Both the position numbers and the translations under genes were made by a program. The notes beneath the pieces were generated by a model, which saw only the letters and a list, made by a program, of their open reading frames with translations, was not told the DNA's origin and made no database searches. From NCBI GenBank assembly GCA_964526435.1, contig CAZGIC010000001.1, forward strand, positions 1 through 64,000: a DNA stretch of 64,000 bases. Direction: 5' to 3'. This document shows positions 1 to 9,559 of this stretch, in pieces. The DNA is from Gallispira sp964526435 (GTDB taxonomy: Bacteria; Bacillota; Clostridia; Lachnospirales; CAG-274). The first letter of the stretch is position 1; every line of letters begins with the position of its first letter.

Positions 1-352
1 AATATGTAAATCTAATTATTAATAAAAAAATAAATAAATATTTTGTATAAAACCAACAAAATTTTTAGTAAAATATACTTAAATAAAATATTTTATAATA
101 TTTTGCCTGATTAATACATTTTCAATATTAATTTGAAATAAATTAGGTATACAGAATTTAAAGTAATAAGTTAAAATTTGCAGCGGCAATTCAGCACTTT
201 CAGTGTGACCTAATACTTCTTAAATCAGATTGAAAGTGCTGAATTTCACTAAAATTTCAATATAAAGAATTTTAAAACATTACATAAATTCAGTAAAGCT
301 GAATTTTACAAAACTACTCTCTTTAAATTTCACCCCTGCTGAATTTGAAAAC
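1..352. other. AT-rich intergenic with inverted repeats
   Basis: No gene is visible. A perfect 15-bp inverted repeat (AATTCAGCACTTTCA at 188-202 and its complement at 231-245) and a second 8-bp hairpin (286-306) lie downstream of sdaAA. The word GCTGAATTT recurs in both and again near 328. Neither hairpin has a clear T-tract, but the position fits transcript ending for the minus-strand serine dehydratase operon. It could equally be part of an interspersed repeat. Confidence 0.4.
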
Positions 353-1234
353 TCAACTCTCCACACTTCCTATCTTAGGCATACTTTCAGCAATTCTTAT
401 TCCGGTAGGTGTAGCAGCCAGTCCTCCCTCACCTGTTTCTCTTAACTCTCCGGGCATCATAAGTCCAACTTCTCTCATAGCATCAATTACCTCATCAGGA
501 GGAATCATACTTTCAATGCCGGCCATAGCCATATCTGCACAGGTGACGGCATTTACAGCACCTACAACATTTCTCTTGACGCAAGGCACTTCCACAAGTC
601 CTGCAACAGGGTCACAAACAAGTCCCATAAGACTTTTCAATGCAAAAGCCATTGCTGTTGCAGACTGTTCACCGCTTCCGCCCTCAAGATACACAAGCAT
701 AGCAGCAGCCATTGCTGAAGCTGTTCCTATTTCTGCCTGACAACCTCCTGCTGCCCCTGCAATAAAGGCTCTCTCTGCTATTATCTGTCCGAAAGCCGCA
801 CTTGTATATAATGCCTTGATTATTCTTTCTTCATCTACATTATATTTTTTTACATAAGGTATAAGCACCGCAGGCAAAACACCGCAGGAACCTGCTGTCG
901 GTGCAGCTACAATACATTTCATACAGGCATTTGACTCTGCAACTGATATTGCCTCTGCCATTACCTCACCAATAAAGCTTCCGCTGACGCACTTATCCAT
1001 ATACTTTCTCATTTTCAGCCCGTTTCCTCCCGACAAACCGCTGTGAGATTTTATTTTTCCGTCATAGTTGTCCGAGGAAGCTTTCATAGCAATCCACATT
1101 GCCTTCATTTTGTCCCATGAATTTTTTCTTGCCACATTTCTTTCATTGTAGTCGTCTTCAAATACCAATTCCCATATTTCCTTATTCTTATCTCTTGACA
1201 TCTCTAAAAGCTCTTTAACACTACCAAAACTCAT
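353..1234 (-). CDS. sdaAA: L-serine dehydratase, iron-sulfur, alpha subunit
   Basis: Catalytic alpha chain of the oxygen-sensitive [4Fe-4S] L-serine dehydratase, which deaminates serine to pyruvate and ammonia in the cytoplasm. The 293 residues match the usual size of the separate alpha subunit. The sequence shows conserved cysteines (NACMKCIVAAPTAGSCGVLP, CDPVAGLVEVPCVKRN) that ligate the cluster in this family, and a glycine-rich GGCQAEIGTASAMAAA stretch. It starts 15 bases after the beta subunit stop, so the two are co-transcribed. Next to a lactate dehydrogenase operon it adds a second route to pyruvate. Family assignment is firm; the physiological role is inferred. Confidence 0.95.
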   Translation of the reverse strand: MSFGSVKELLEMSRDKNKEIWELVFEDDYNERNVARKNSWDKMKAMWIAMKASSDNYDGKIKSHSGLSGGNGLKMRKYMDKCVSGSFIGEVMAEAISVAESNACMKCIVAAPTAGSCGVLPAVLIPYVKKYNVDEERIIKALYTSAAFGQIIAERAFIAGAAGGCQAEIGTASAMAAAMLVYLEGGSGEQSATAMAFALKSLMGLVCDPVAGLVEVPCVKRNVVGAVNAVTCADMAMAGIESMIPPDEVIDAMREVGLMMPGELRETGEGGLAATPTGIRIAESMPKIGSVES

Positions 1235-1249
1235 ACTTTACACTCCTTA

Positions 1250-1903
1250 TTAATTAATATAAGTAACCTTTATTATTCCCTCTAAATGTGCAATCCATTT
1301 TACGACACTTTCAGGTATTGGCTGGTCTGTTTCCAGAACCATAACCGCATAACCGCCTCTTCTATCTCTGAACAAATTAAGAGTTGCAACATTTATTGCA
1401 TGATGAGCCAGTGCGGAAGTAACTTCTGCCACATGTCCCGGTCTGTCCTCATTATGCACAACAAGGGTAGGATAATCTCCTGAAAACCTTGTTTCAATCC
1501 CATCAATTTTTTCTATCTCAATTCTTCCCCCTCCAACAGAGCAGGCAAGTATTTCAAGCTCCCTTCCATTTTCTCCCTTGAGTTTAAGAAGAGCTGAATT
1601 AGGATGTGCATCTTTCAGATTTATTGTCCCTATATTAAAATCAAGTCCCTCTTCTTCAGCAATTTTCATACTTTCAGGAATTCTCATATCATCTGTATCC
1701 ATACCAAGAAGTCCCGCAATTATAGCCTTGTCTGTACCATGTCCAACGCCCGTAAGAGCAAAAGAGCCATGGAGAAGTATATCTGCTTTTACGGGCTTGT
1801 CACCTAAAAGTTTTCTTGAAATATTACCTATTCTTACAGCACCTGCCGTATGGGAACTTGAAGGTCCTACCATTACAGGTCCCAGTATATCAAAAACATT
1901 CAT
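1250..1903 (-). CDS. sdaAB: L-serine dehydratase, iron-sulfur, beta subunit
   Basis: Beta chain that pairs with SdaAA. The N-terminus MNVFDILGPVMVGPSSSHTAG is the family signature of the first domain. The last 70 residues form an ACT-type regulatory domain (around NEDRPGHVAEVTSAL). The start chosen at 1903 has AGGAGG at ideal spacing; a longer open frame extends 25 codons upstream but has no ribosome site and is rich in Lys/Ile. The product is 217 residues, normal for the subunit. An intrinsic terminator of the preceding gene lies about 50 bases upstream, so expression may depend on read-through or on a promoter hidden in the AT-rich leader. Confidence 0.93.
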   Translation of the reverse strand: MNVFDILGPVMVGPSSSHTAGAVRIGNISRKLLGDKPVKADILLHGSFALTGVGHGTDKAIIAGLLGMDTDDMRIPESMKIAEEEGLDFNIGTINLKDAHPNSALLKLKGENGRELEILACSVGGGRIEIEKIDGIETRFSGDYPTLVVHNEDRPGHVAEVTSALAHHAINVATLNLFRDRRGGYAVMVLETDQPIPESVVKWIAHLEGIIKVTYIN

Positions 1904-1951
1904 TTTATATTCACCCTCCTGTATTTTTTGAATTATTTTATATTTATATAC

Positions 1952-1984
1952 AAAAAAAAGGGCAATTGGAAACACCAATCACCC
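1952..1984 (-). terminator. intrinsic terminator after the permease gene
   Basis: Read on the minus strand, GGGTGATTGG and CCAATTGCCC form a 10-bp stem with two wobble pairs and a 5-base loop, followed by eight T. It lies 80 bases past the permease stop and just before the sdaAB ribosome site, so it either ends the upstream operon or attenuates entry into sdaAB. Confidence 0.75.
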
Positions 1985-2065
1985 TTGACAATTACATTAT
2001 AAAATCTTATGCAAATAAAATCAACCTAAAATTTACATAACATTAATTGTTTATATCCCTTATTT

Positions 2066-3229
2066 TTAACTCTTTTTCCCAACATGTGCAATCATATGTA
2101 TAACATAAGGAATCCCTACAACTATACAAGCAGACCATCCAAGCCACTTATACCCTGTTTTGACAATAGCACCAAGACCTGTCTGTGCAACGGCAAGAGC
2201 AAAGAGAGTAAATATCACAGCAAATACAATGCTCCATATCCTGTACTTTTTGCTGTCATTTTCTTCATTTTTGCAAACCTGATTGGCACATCTTGTAACA
2301 ATACCTGCAATCATATTAACACCTGTAGACACAGAACCTAAAATTATAAGTATTGAAATAACAGGTTTAAACACAACAGAACCTACACCTTCTTCAATCA
2401 AAAGGATCATTGGCACATCAATAAGACTGCCCTTTCCGTCAACAAGTCCATCATTGTAAACTATAGCACACATACCAACAACAACCAGGAGCATTGTAAC
2501 TGTATTTACAATAAACATATATATTGCTGCTCTGTCAACTTGTTTTTCACTTGTGCATGGCTTAACATGCTGATACATAAGTCCCACAGATGCAAGCTGG
2601 AAAAGGAAATAAAGTATTGCCTTTCCAAAAGCCGGACCAAAGGCACCTGTCTGTGTTGAAGAAACAGGCATATTACCTTCTGCCATAGAAGCAATGTTTG
2701 CCGTAATATCTCCCCACTGCACTATTATATTTGGAATAAGTACAACAAGTAAACCTATTATAATAAGCACAGAAAGAGTTGATGCACATTTTCTTACAAT
2801 ATCCGTACCATATACAGAAATAATAAATATAAACAAACCTACTATAACGGTACATATCCAGTAAGGTATGCCTATAAGTTCCTCAATTGTAGCACCGCCT
2901 GTGGCAAAAGCAGCAGATGTAGCGGTACCAATAAGAATTAAATAAACAATTTCAAATAAATTTGAAAACAGTACCCCGAATTTTCCATAAAAACTGTCTG
3001 AAAAACTTCTGTAATCATAAGTTTTCTTTGCATAAGCATATCTTAAACCATACCAGAAGAAAAAAGCAAGCAGCGCCTGAGCAAGTACAGGCATTATCAG
3101 AGACCATATACCATAGTCAACAAAATACTGCACAAGCTGATTGCCTGAAGCAAATCCTCCTCCAAACTGCGTAGTAAATGCTACAAAAGCTATTCCCACC
3201 GCCAAAGGCATTTTATTTTTATCTATCAT
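2066..3229 (-). CDS. YkvI-like multi-pass membrane transporter
   Basis: A 387-residue, strongly hydrophobic protein with about ten predicted membrane segments. The N-terminal stretch with GGGFASGNQLVQYF followed by a hydrophobic helix resembles the YkvI family of APC-superfamily-like membrane proteins. The substrate is not known. It lies between the lactate dehydrogenase operon and serine dehydratase and on the same strand, so uptake of a substrate for one of these, for example an amino or hydroxy acid, is a reasonable guess but not shown. It follows lctD by 55 bases and ends before an intrinsic terminator. Confidence 0.7.
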   Translation of the reverse strand: MIDKNKMPLAVGIAFVAFTTQFGGGFASGNQLVQYFVDYGIWSLIMPVLAQALLAFFFWYGLRYAYAKKTYDYRSFSDSFYGKFGVLFSNLFEIVYLILIGTATSAAFATGGATIEELIGIPYWICTVIVGLFIFIISVYGTDIVRKCASTLSVLIIIGLLVVLIPNIIVQWGDITANIASMAEGNMPVSSTQTGAFGPAFGKAILYFLFQLASVGLMYQHVKPCTSEKQVDRAAIYMFIVNTVTMLLVVVGMCAIVYNDGLVDGKGSLIDVPMILLIEEGVGSVVFKPVISILIILGSVSTGVNMIAGIVTRCANQVCKNEENDSKKYRIWSIVFAVIFTLFALAVAQTGLGAIVKTGYKWLGWSACIVVGIPYVIHMIAHVGKKS

Positions 3230-3284
3230 ATTTATCCTCCAAAATATCCTTTAATTATTTACTTAAACATCATCTTATGAAAAG

Positions 3285-4718
3285 TTATAAGTTTTTCAGC
3301 TCCTCTTTGTTAAATTCCACAACCTTTCCCGGATTAAGTATTAGTTTGTCATCAAAAGCAAGCTTAATATCCTTATGAAGTTTATAAAGTCTGTCACCTA
3401 TAAAGTTTTCAAAATATTCAAGTCTGCCGTTGCCTATACCGTGTTCTCCTGAAAGCTGTCCTCCAAGTTCCTTGCTTTTTGCATAAAGTTCTTTAAGGCA
3501 TGCCTTTGTGTTTGTTTCCCACACTTCATCTGAAAGATTTTGTCTTAAAAGTTCCGTATGTATATTACCGTCACCTGCATGTCCGCATACAATTACCCTT
3601 ATGCTGTACTTTTTGCCTATTTCCTTTGCTGCTGTAACAAATTCAGCTATTTTTGCTCTGGGCACAACTACGTCACATTCCTCCTGAGCCTGACTGTCAG
3701 CCTTCATACCTTCCAGTATAGCAGCCCTGACACTCCATACAGAACTTATTCTTTCAGGAGTATTGCATATTTTAACATCTATTGCACCCATTTCAAGCGC
3801 TATATTTGCTGCCTGCTCCTGTGCCGCTTCAAGTTCATCCTTAGTTGAGGCATCATACATAACTATAAGGACATCACTTCCTTCTGCCACAGGAAAAGGC
3901 TTGTTAAGGCACCTTTCAACAATTTCAAGAAGTTCTTTTTCAAGAAATTCAATAGCAGTAGGAATATATGGCGTCTGCAAAAGCTTTGGCACAGTTTCAA
4001 TACAGGGCTTTATATCATCAAATACCATTACAAGAGTTTCCGTAAACTTAGGAGGCATTATAAGCTTTAATGTAAGTTCCGTAACTATACAAAGCACACC
4101 CTCGGAACCTACAATTAAATCCTTAATATCAAAGCCTGTTGTATTTTTTACTACATTTGATGAAAAATTCATTACAGACCCGTCAGGCATAACAGCCTCA
4201 ACACAACGTACATAATCTCTTGTTACACCATATCGTACTGCTTTCATTCCTCCTGCATTTGTAATAATTGTGCCGCCTATTGATGCAGTTCTTTCACCCG
4301 GATCAGGGGGATAGAAAAGTCCCTCTGCAGCAGCTGCATCAGCAATTTCCGTAAGCAAAGCCCCCGGCTGTGTTGTAATTGTCAGATTTTGCTTATCCAC
4401 ACCCAATATCTTATTCATTCTCATAAGAGAAAGCATTATTCCCCCATACTTGCATGTAGCTCCTCCTGCAAGTCCCGTGCCTGCACCTCTTGCAGTTACA
4501 GGAATATTTCTTTCATAGGCATGCTTCATTATAGCTGAAACCTCTTCTGTAGAAACTGCTTCAACATATAATTCAGGTGGGTATACCCCATATTCGGGCA
4601 TTTCATCATGATAAAATTCCCTCTTTATATCCTCACCTGCCCATACTCGTTCAGGTGAAGTCACTTTTTTAATATAATTTATATCATCTTTATTTATTTT
4701 GCTGTAAGGATATGGCAT
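3285..4718 (-). CDS. lctD: FAD-linked (S/R)-lactate dehydrogenase subunit of the Ldh-Etf complex
   Basis: A 477-residue GlcD/VAO-family flavoprotein. The FAD-binding PCMH domain is clear: VTARGAGTGLAGGA near residue 75 and PPDPGERTASIGGTI-type FAD contacts near residue 135. The C-terminal substrate domain carries CGHAGDGNIH and SGEHGIGNGR. In acetogens such as Acetobacterium woodii the homologous LctD works with EtfB and EtfA to oxidise lactate with NAD+ while ferredoxin is consumed (electron confurcation). The gene abuts etfA with no gap and follows etfB-etfA, the same order as the lct operon, which makes lactate more likely than glycolate. Stereospecificity cannot be read from sequence. Confidence 0.88.
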   Translation of the reverse strand: MPYPYSKINKDDINYIKKVTSPERVWAGEDIKREFYHDEMPEYGVYPPELYVEAVSTEEVSAIMKHAYERNIPVTARGAGTGLAGGATCKYGGIMLSLMRMNKILGVDKQNLTITTQPGALLTEIADAAAAEGLFYPPDPGERTASIGGTIITNAGGMKAVRYGVTRDYVRCVEAVMPDGSVMNFSSNVVKNTTGFDIKDLIVGSEGVLCIVTELTLKLIMPPKFTETLVMVFDDIKPCIETVPKLLQTPYIPTAIEFLEKELLEIVERCLNKPFPVAEGSDVLIVMYDASTKDELEAAQEQAANIALEMGAIDVKICNTPERISSVWSVRAAILEGMKADSQAQEECDVVVPRAKIAEFVTAAKEIGKKYSIRVIVCGHAGDGNIHTELLRQNLSDEVWETNTKACLKELYAKSKELGGQLSGEHGIGNGRLEYFENFIGDRLYKLHKDIKLAFDDKLILNPGKVVEFNKEELKNL

Positions 4719-5909
4719 TTATGCCCTGCCTCCCTTCTTAATATTTTCAATAAGTTCAGGAATTACCTTGTACAAATCATCAACAATACAGTAATGTGCG
4801 ACGCCGAATATCTGTGCTTCAGGATCATTATTTATTGCCACAATACAATCTGCACTGTTCATACATGCAGTAAACTGTATAGCCCCTGAAACTCCTGCCG
4901 TAATAATAAGCTTAGGCTTAACCGTTCTTCCTGAAAGCCCGATCTGATGAGAAGTGTCCCCGAATCCTGCCTCAACCATAGGACGTGTAAAAGCCAGCTG
5001 TCCTCCTAAAAGCTCAGCAAGTTCCCTTACCATTTCAACATCTTTTTCATTCTTCACTCCTCTTCCTGCCACAACAAGCACATCTTCCTCTTCAATTGAC
5101 TTGTTTTTTACAATTTTTTCAATTTCACTTACTTTTATTCCCGATTTAACAAGGTCATCTGTAACATTGCACATTATTATCTTTCCGTCGGGATTTTCAA
5201 CTTTTTCTGCAGTATCCATAACCTTATACCTTACAGTGGCAAACTGAGGTCTTGAGTCTGATATAAGTATCTGTGCCATAATATTGCCTCCAAAGGCAGG
5301 TCTTATTTGCACAAGATCTGTATTTTCTTTCATTTCAAGTTTCGTACAGTCTGCTGTAAGCCCCGTATGGAAACGGGTTGAAAGTCTTGGAGCAAGAGAA
5401 CGTCCCAGAGGAGTTGCACCTATAAGAACAACAGAAGGCTTTATGCCTGCAATACAGTCGGCTACGGCGTCAGCATAGCAGTCAGCTTTAAATCCCGTAA
5501 ATCCCTCATGTTCATAAACATAAACATTGTTTACACCATATTCAATAAGTTTTTCTCCGTTTTCTCTTGTTCCTTTACTTCCTGTCATTACAACGTTGAC
5601 CTTATAGTTATTTACCTTTGCAAGTTTCCTTGCCTCACCTATAAGCTCAAGGACAACCGGATGTATTTTTCCGTCAGACTGCTCACCATACACAAGAATA
5701 TCATTCCACTTGCTCTTGTCCACAGTTCCTGCCTTCTGTTCAAATCTTATTGCCCCTTCCGGACAGGCTTTTACACACACACCACACATTCTGCACTTTT
5801 CGTTTACATCGATTCCTTCAGCCTCCATAGAAAGAGCACCAAAGGGACATTTATTTATACACCCACCGCACAAATTGCATTTGTTCGGATCAAATTTAAG
5901 CAATGCCAT
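4719..5909 (-). CDS. etfA: electron transfer flavoprotein alpha subunit with N-terminal ferredoxin domain
   Basis: EtfA of 396 residues. Residues 1-60 are a two-cluster ferredoxin domain with CNLCGGCINKCPFG and CRMCGVCVKACPEG, which is typical of the EtfA linked to lactate dehydrogenase and caffeyl-CoA reductase complexes and absent from ordinary EtfA. The C-terminal FAD domain shows GLSGRTVKPKL, GVSGAIQF and INNDPEAQIF. It forms a heterodimer with EtfB and passes electrons between ferredoxin, NAD and the lactate dehydrogenase subunit. It begins 15 bases after etfB and its stop meets the lctD start, so translation is probably coupled. Confidence 0.93.
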   Translation of the reverse strand: MALLKFDPNKCNLCGGCINKCPFGALSMEAEGIDVNEKCRMCGVCVKACPEGAIRFEQKAGTVDKSKWNDILVYGEQSDGKIHPVVLELIGEARKLAKVNNYKVNVVMTGSKGTRENGEKLIEYGVNNVYVYEHEGFTGFKADCYADAVADCIAGIKPSVVLIGATPLGRSLAPRLSTRFHTGLTADCTKLEMKENTDLVQIRPAFGGNIMAQILISDSRPQFATVRYKVMDTAEKVENPDGKIIMCNVTDDLVKSGIKVSEIEKIVKNKSIEEEDVLVVAGRGVKNEKDVEMVRELAELLGGQLAFTRPMVEAGFGDTSHQIGLSGRTVKPKLIITAGVSGAIQFTACMNSADCIVAINNDPEAQIFGVAHYCIVDDLYKVIPELIENIKKGGRA

Positions 5910-5924
5910 TTTAAATTCCTCCTG

Positions 5925-6713
5925 CTATACAAATTTTTTAGCCTTAAGCACATCATAAAGCCCTTTTGCCTTTTGGAAAGGATCCCCCTTTATATATACC
6001 TGTTCCTCCATTTTATCCGGCGGGAATATCCTTTCAACAACAGTAGGAGAACCTATAAGACCATATCTTGACAAGTCCTTGTCGGGCATATCTTCAAATG
6101 AAAGGTATTTTACCTTTTTATCCTTTACCTTCTTCATAAGCCTGTATGAAGGAAGCCTTGGCACAACAATATCCTTGTCAACAGTAATAAGACAGGGATA
6201 TTTCATTTCTGACACCTGTGTCACATCAGACAGATCCTGTCTTGCGGCAATTTTTTCATTATCAGCATATGTAATTTCACTTACCCATGCAGCATGAGGT
6301 ATATGAAGATGTTCCGCAATTGCAGGACCTATTTGTGCCGTATCCCCGTCAGTAGTCTGCTTACCGCATATAATAATGTCCGCACCTCCCAGTGCAGTAA
6401 TTCCCTGAGATAAGGTATATGATGTTGCGAGAACATCTGCTCCTGCAAATTTCTTGTCAGACAAAATAACTCCCTCATCAACACCCATACTAAAGGCATC
6501 TTTCATCATATCCTCAGCTTGTGGGGGACCCATTGTAACCGCAGTAACAATTCCGCCCAGACTTTCCTTAATACGCAGGGCAGTTTCAATTGCAAAAAGA
6601 TCATATGGATTTGTTTTTGACTCTGCACCCATACGTTTAAGTGTACCGCTTTCAGGATCTATTTCCACCTGAGATGTTGCAGGAACCTGTTTTATACACA
6701 CTATAATTTTCAT
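5925..6713 (-). CDS. etfB: electron transfer flavoprotein beta subunit
   Basis: EtfB of 262 residues starting MKIIVCIKQVPATSQVEID, the typical opening of the family. The AMP/FAD-binding signature region around GKQTTDGDTAQIGPAIAEHL is present. In bifurcating complexes this subunit binds the extra FAD that splits or joins electrons and reacts with NAD(H). It is the first gene of the operon; a GGAAAG ribosome site precedes the ATG. A long hairpin lies 65-115 bases upstream in the presumed 5' untranslated region. Confidence 0.94.
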   Translation of the reverse strand: MKIIVCIKQVPATSQVEIDPESGTLKRMGAESKTNPYDLFAIETALRIKESLGGIVTAVTMGPPQAEDMMKDAFSMGVDEGVILSDKKFAGADVLATSYTLSQGITALGGADIIICGKQTTDGDTAQIGPAIAEHLHIPHAAWVSEITYADNEKIAARQDLSDVTQVSEMKYPCLITVDKDIVVPRLPSYRLMKKVKDKKVKYLSFEDMPDKDLSRYGLIGSPTVVERIFPPDKMEEQVYIKGDPFQKAKGLYDVLKAKKFV

Positions 6714-6779
6714 TACTTTTCTTTCCTTTCACGATTTAAACTGTAAAATCAAACTGACCACTAAGGCTCACGCCTCGGT

Positions 6780-6829
6780 GACTTATCCTCGAAAATCGAA
6801 AGCAAGCTTTCATTTTCTTCGGATAAGTC
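6780..6829 (-). promoter_or_regulatory. long hairpin in the etfB leader
   Basis: A nearly continuous stem is built from GACTTATCC/GGATAAGTC (9 bp), GAAAAT/ATTTTC and GAAAGC/GCTTTC around a 2-base loop. A second hairpin (CACTAAGGC/GCCTCGGTG, 6758-6780 region) sits between it and the gene. There is no T-tract toward etfB, so it is not a simple terminator. It may be an mRNA-stabilising element, a repeat of the genome, or a regulatory leader. Bases 6830-7037 otherwise hold only AT-rich DNA and the CPBP gene promoter region. Confidence 0.5.
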
Positions 6830-7037
6830 ATATTATACAACATATTGCATAATATGTCATTATTTTTTTTAAATTTATTATAAAAATTTACTAACAGCTT
6901 TATATATTTACATCTTCTTAAATTTTATATGTTAAGAATTTATTTCAATTTCATTTAAATCTGGAATTTTGTACAAAATCAGTGTATTATAATAATCAAA
7001 GATAGATACTGAAAACATAATTTTACGGAGGAACCCT

Positions 7038-8015
7038 ATGAAAAACAAACCCTCAAGAGCCAATAAATTTGCTCTTTTTCTTATTTTATTTTCAACTATA
7101 ATAAGCTTTCTGCTGTCTTTTGCCCTATTAAAAAGCGAAATAGACGTAGAAAAGGCACAGCTTGCCTTAATAGTTCTGCAGGACCTTATAATGCTTTTGA
7201 TTCCCGTGCTCATATACCTTTTTGTTACCCGCACAAAATTAACAGAACTGATACCTCACGAAACCCTTACATTAAAAAATGTAATTTACATTATAATTCT
7301 TACTATATTAATTTCACCTGTTATAACACTGGTATCTTCAGTAACAACTTTATTCTATCCTGCGGAAGTAAATGTAGATGTTCTTTATTATATTAATAAT
7401 CTTTCTTTTCCTCTTGCAATGACAGCCCTTGCAGTAATGCCTGCAATTTTTGAAGAGCTTACATTCAGAGGAGTTATTTTAAGTAATTACAAGTCAGCGG
7501 GACTTTTAACATCAGCTGTAATATCAGGCTTATTTTTCGGACTTTTTCACCAGGACTTTTATCAAATAGGCTATGCTATTGTTGCAGGTATATTTTTTTC
7601 CTTTATTGTAGCATATACAAATTCAATATATGCCTCTATGCTTTCCCATTTCCTCATTAACGGAACACAGGTGGCATATACAAAATTTATTTTAAGCCTT
7701 ATAGATGATTCCACACTTCAGGAGCTTATATATCAGACAGAACAGACAAGTAATGATTATGAAACTGTCATAACATTCCTTTTTTTAACTGTAATTTTTG
7801 TTCCAATTTTAATTTACGTTTCAAAAAAATTTATGGAGTACAACAAAACCCGCAGACTTGACTATGATTTTTCTATCCCGGAAAATAACGCTTCAGAATT
7901 TGAAATTAATATTGATCAGACATCAGTAAGCAAGAAAAGTTTTATTGACATTTATTTTATACTGTACGTTATAATTTCATTACTTCTTACAATATTTTAT
8001 TCTGTTATAGGTTAA
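7038..8015 (+). CDS. CPBP-family intramembrane metalloprotease
   Basis: A 325-residue polytopic membrane protein with about eight hydrophobic segments. The CPBP (Abi) core is clear: EELTFRGVIL (motif 1, EExxxR) near residue 145, FFGLFHQDFYQ (motif 2, FxxxH) near residue 175, and SHFLINGT (motif 3, HxxxN/B) near residue 208. Members cleave or process membrane substrates, such as CAAX-like proteins or bacteriocin-related peptides; the substrate here is unknown. GGAGG precedes the ATG by 7 bases. It stands alone, ending in a bidirectional terminator shared with the convergent MATE gene. Confidence 0.85.
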   Translation: MKNKPSRANKFALFLILFSTIISFLLSFALLKSEIDVEKAQLALIVLQDLIMLLIPVLIYLFVTRTKLTELIPHETLTLKNVIYIIILTILISPVITLVSSVTTLFYPAEVNVDVLYYINNLSFPLAMTALAVMPAIFEELTFRGVILSNYKSAGLLTSAVISGLFFGLFHQDFYQIGYAIVAGIFFSFIVAYTNSIYASMLSHFLINGTQVAYTKFILSLIDDSTLQELIYQTEQTSNDYETVITFLFLTVIFVPILIYVSKKFMEYNKTRRLDYDFSIPENNASEFEINIDQTSVSKKSFIDIYFILYVIISLLLTIFYSVIG

Positions 8016-8023
8016 ACTTCATA

Positions 8024-8067
8024 TAAAAAAATACCGCAGACAGTTTTCTGTTTGCGGTATTTTTTTA
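8024..8067. terminator. bidirectional intrinsic terminator
   Basis: A 13-bp stem (ATACCGCAGACAG with its near complement) around a 5-base loop has seven A on the left and seven T on the right, so it ends both the CPBP gene and the convergent MATE gene. Confidence 0.9.
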
Positions 8068-9396
8068 TCAGCTCTTTACAGCACATTTATAAATAAGTAC
8101 AGATGCCGCGGCAGTGATCAACTCAGCTATAACAAAGGCATACCATACACCCTCAGCTCCGACCAGACGGCTTAAAATAAAAGCCGTGGGAATAATTATA
8201 ATTACATATCTCAGCAGCGAAATAACAAGAGAAGGCAGTCCCATTCCAAGCCCTTCAAGAGTCCCCGAAGAAGTTACAGACACAGATGATGCAATAAAAC
8301 CCAAGCTAATAATACTAAGTGCCGTCACTCCCGCCTTAAGGGTTTCACTGTTTGATGTAAACAACCCCATAAGCTGTCCCGGTAAAGTTAAACATAAAAC
8401 CATACCAAAAGCCATAATAAGCACAATCATAACAAGCCCCGTTATATAAATATCCCTTACTCTTTTATACTCTCTCGCTCCATAATTATATCCCACTATA
8501 GGACGCATCCCCTGTACTATGCCGTTTGCAGGCAGATAGAGAAAAGTCTGGAGCTTATAATAAACACCAAGTACAAGAACATAAATTTGTGAATACACAG
8601 AAAGTATTGCATTTAGTGCCGAAATCAAAAGTGAAGGCAAAGCAAGATTAAGAGTTGATGAAACACCTATTACATATAATTTCTTTATTATTTCACTGTC
8701 AGGTTTGCTATACTTCATTCCTATTCTGACATTAATCGGTCTTGCTATATAAATAATTATGTAAATAACCAGAGTAAGTACCTGCCCTATTACAGTTGCA
8801 ATTGCCGCACCCTCTATACCCATAGGCGGAATAAATCCAAATCCGAATATAAATACAGGGTCTAAAACAATATTTGCAATACATCCGCAAAGCATACTTA
8901 TCATAGACACAGCCATTTTGCCCACTGACTGAAATATTTTTTCAAATGATAATCCCAGTGCCACTATTACAGAAAAGCCAAACACAATGTTTGAATACCT
9001 TATTCCCAAAGAAATAATTTCCATATCACTTGTATACATTTTAATAAACCCAGGCATAACGCCTATACACACTACAGTTAATATAATACCATGAACAGTA
9101 TTTAATATAAGCCCCTGTGTTGCCGCTTTGTTTGCCATATTAATGTTTCCTGCTCCGTTGTAAAATGATATAATTGCATTTATACCCACGCCGAAACCTA
9201 TTGCCGCAGCATTTACAAAGTTTTGTATGGGATAAACAAGGGAAAGAGCAGTCATAGCATTTTCACTTATTTTTGCAACAAAAAAGCTGTCTACAATATT
9301 ATACAATGAATTGACCAGCATAGATATTACCATAGGTAAAGCCATTGACATAATAAGAGGCAAAATAGGTTTTTCTTTCATAAATGTCTGATCCAT
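8068..9396 (-). CDS. MATE-family multidrug/cation antiporter
   Basis: A 442-residue, twelve-helix membrane protein of the MATE family, probably Na+ or H+ driven drug export. The N-terminal half shows PLIMSMALPMVISMLVNSLYNIVDSFFV and the second half repeats the fold (LINSL-type helix, VGYNYGARE). The start at 9396 (MDQTFMKEKP) has AAAGGAG nearby; 20 further codons upstream are open but lack a ribosome site. The gene has a long 5' leader with a promoter, a mini-ORF and an intrinsic terminator, which points to transcription attenuation. Substrate is unknown. Confidence 0.88.
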   Translation of the reverse strand: MDQTFMKEKPILPLIMSMALPMVISMLVNSLYNIVDSFFVAKISENAMTALSLVYPIQNFVNAAAIGFGVGINAIISFYNGAGNINMANKAATQGLILNTVHGIILTVVCIGVMPGFIKMYTSDMEIISLGIRYSNIVFGFSVIVALGLSFEKIFQSVGKMAVSMISMLCGCIANIVLDPVFIFGFGFIPPMGIEGAAIATVIGQVLTLVIYIIIYIARPINVRIGMKYSKPDSEIIKKLYVIGVSSTLNLALPSLLISALNAILSVYSQIYVLVLGVYYKLQTFLYLPANGIVQGMRPIVGYNYGAREYKRVRDIYITGLVMIVLIMAFGMVLCLTLPGQLMGLFTSNSETLKAGVTALSIISLGFIASSVSVTSSGTLEGLGMGLPSLVISLLRYVIIIIPTAFILSRLVGAEGVWYAFVIAELITAAASVLIYKCAVKS

Positions 9397-9559
9397 TTTT
9401 TTACACTCCTTTAAATTTATAATTATTATTTTCTCAGTCATCAATACAAATACCAACTCTTGAAAAAGTGTAAAGTTACTTTAAAATTTATAAGTTTTAA
9501 CTCCACTCTCCTTCCTTTATAAGGTGTATTTTTCAATTGCCCACTTTGTTAAATTCCAC

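Noticed and set aside
353..740. 131-residue plus-strand frame at the window start
   Set aside because: It lies opposite conserved sdaAA sequence and has low-complexity Ser/Ala/Ile content.
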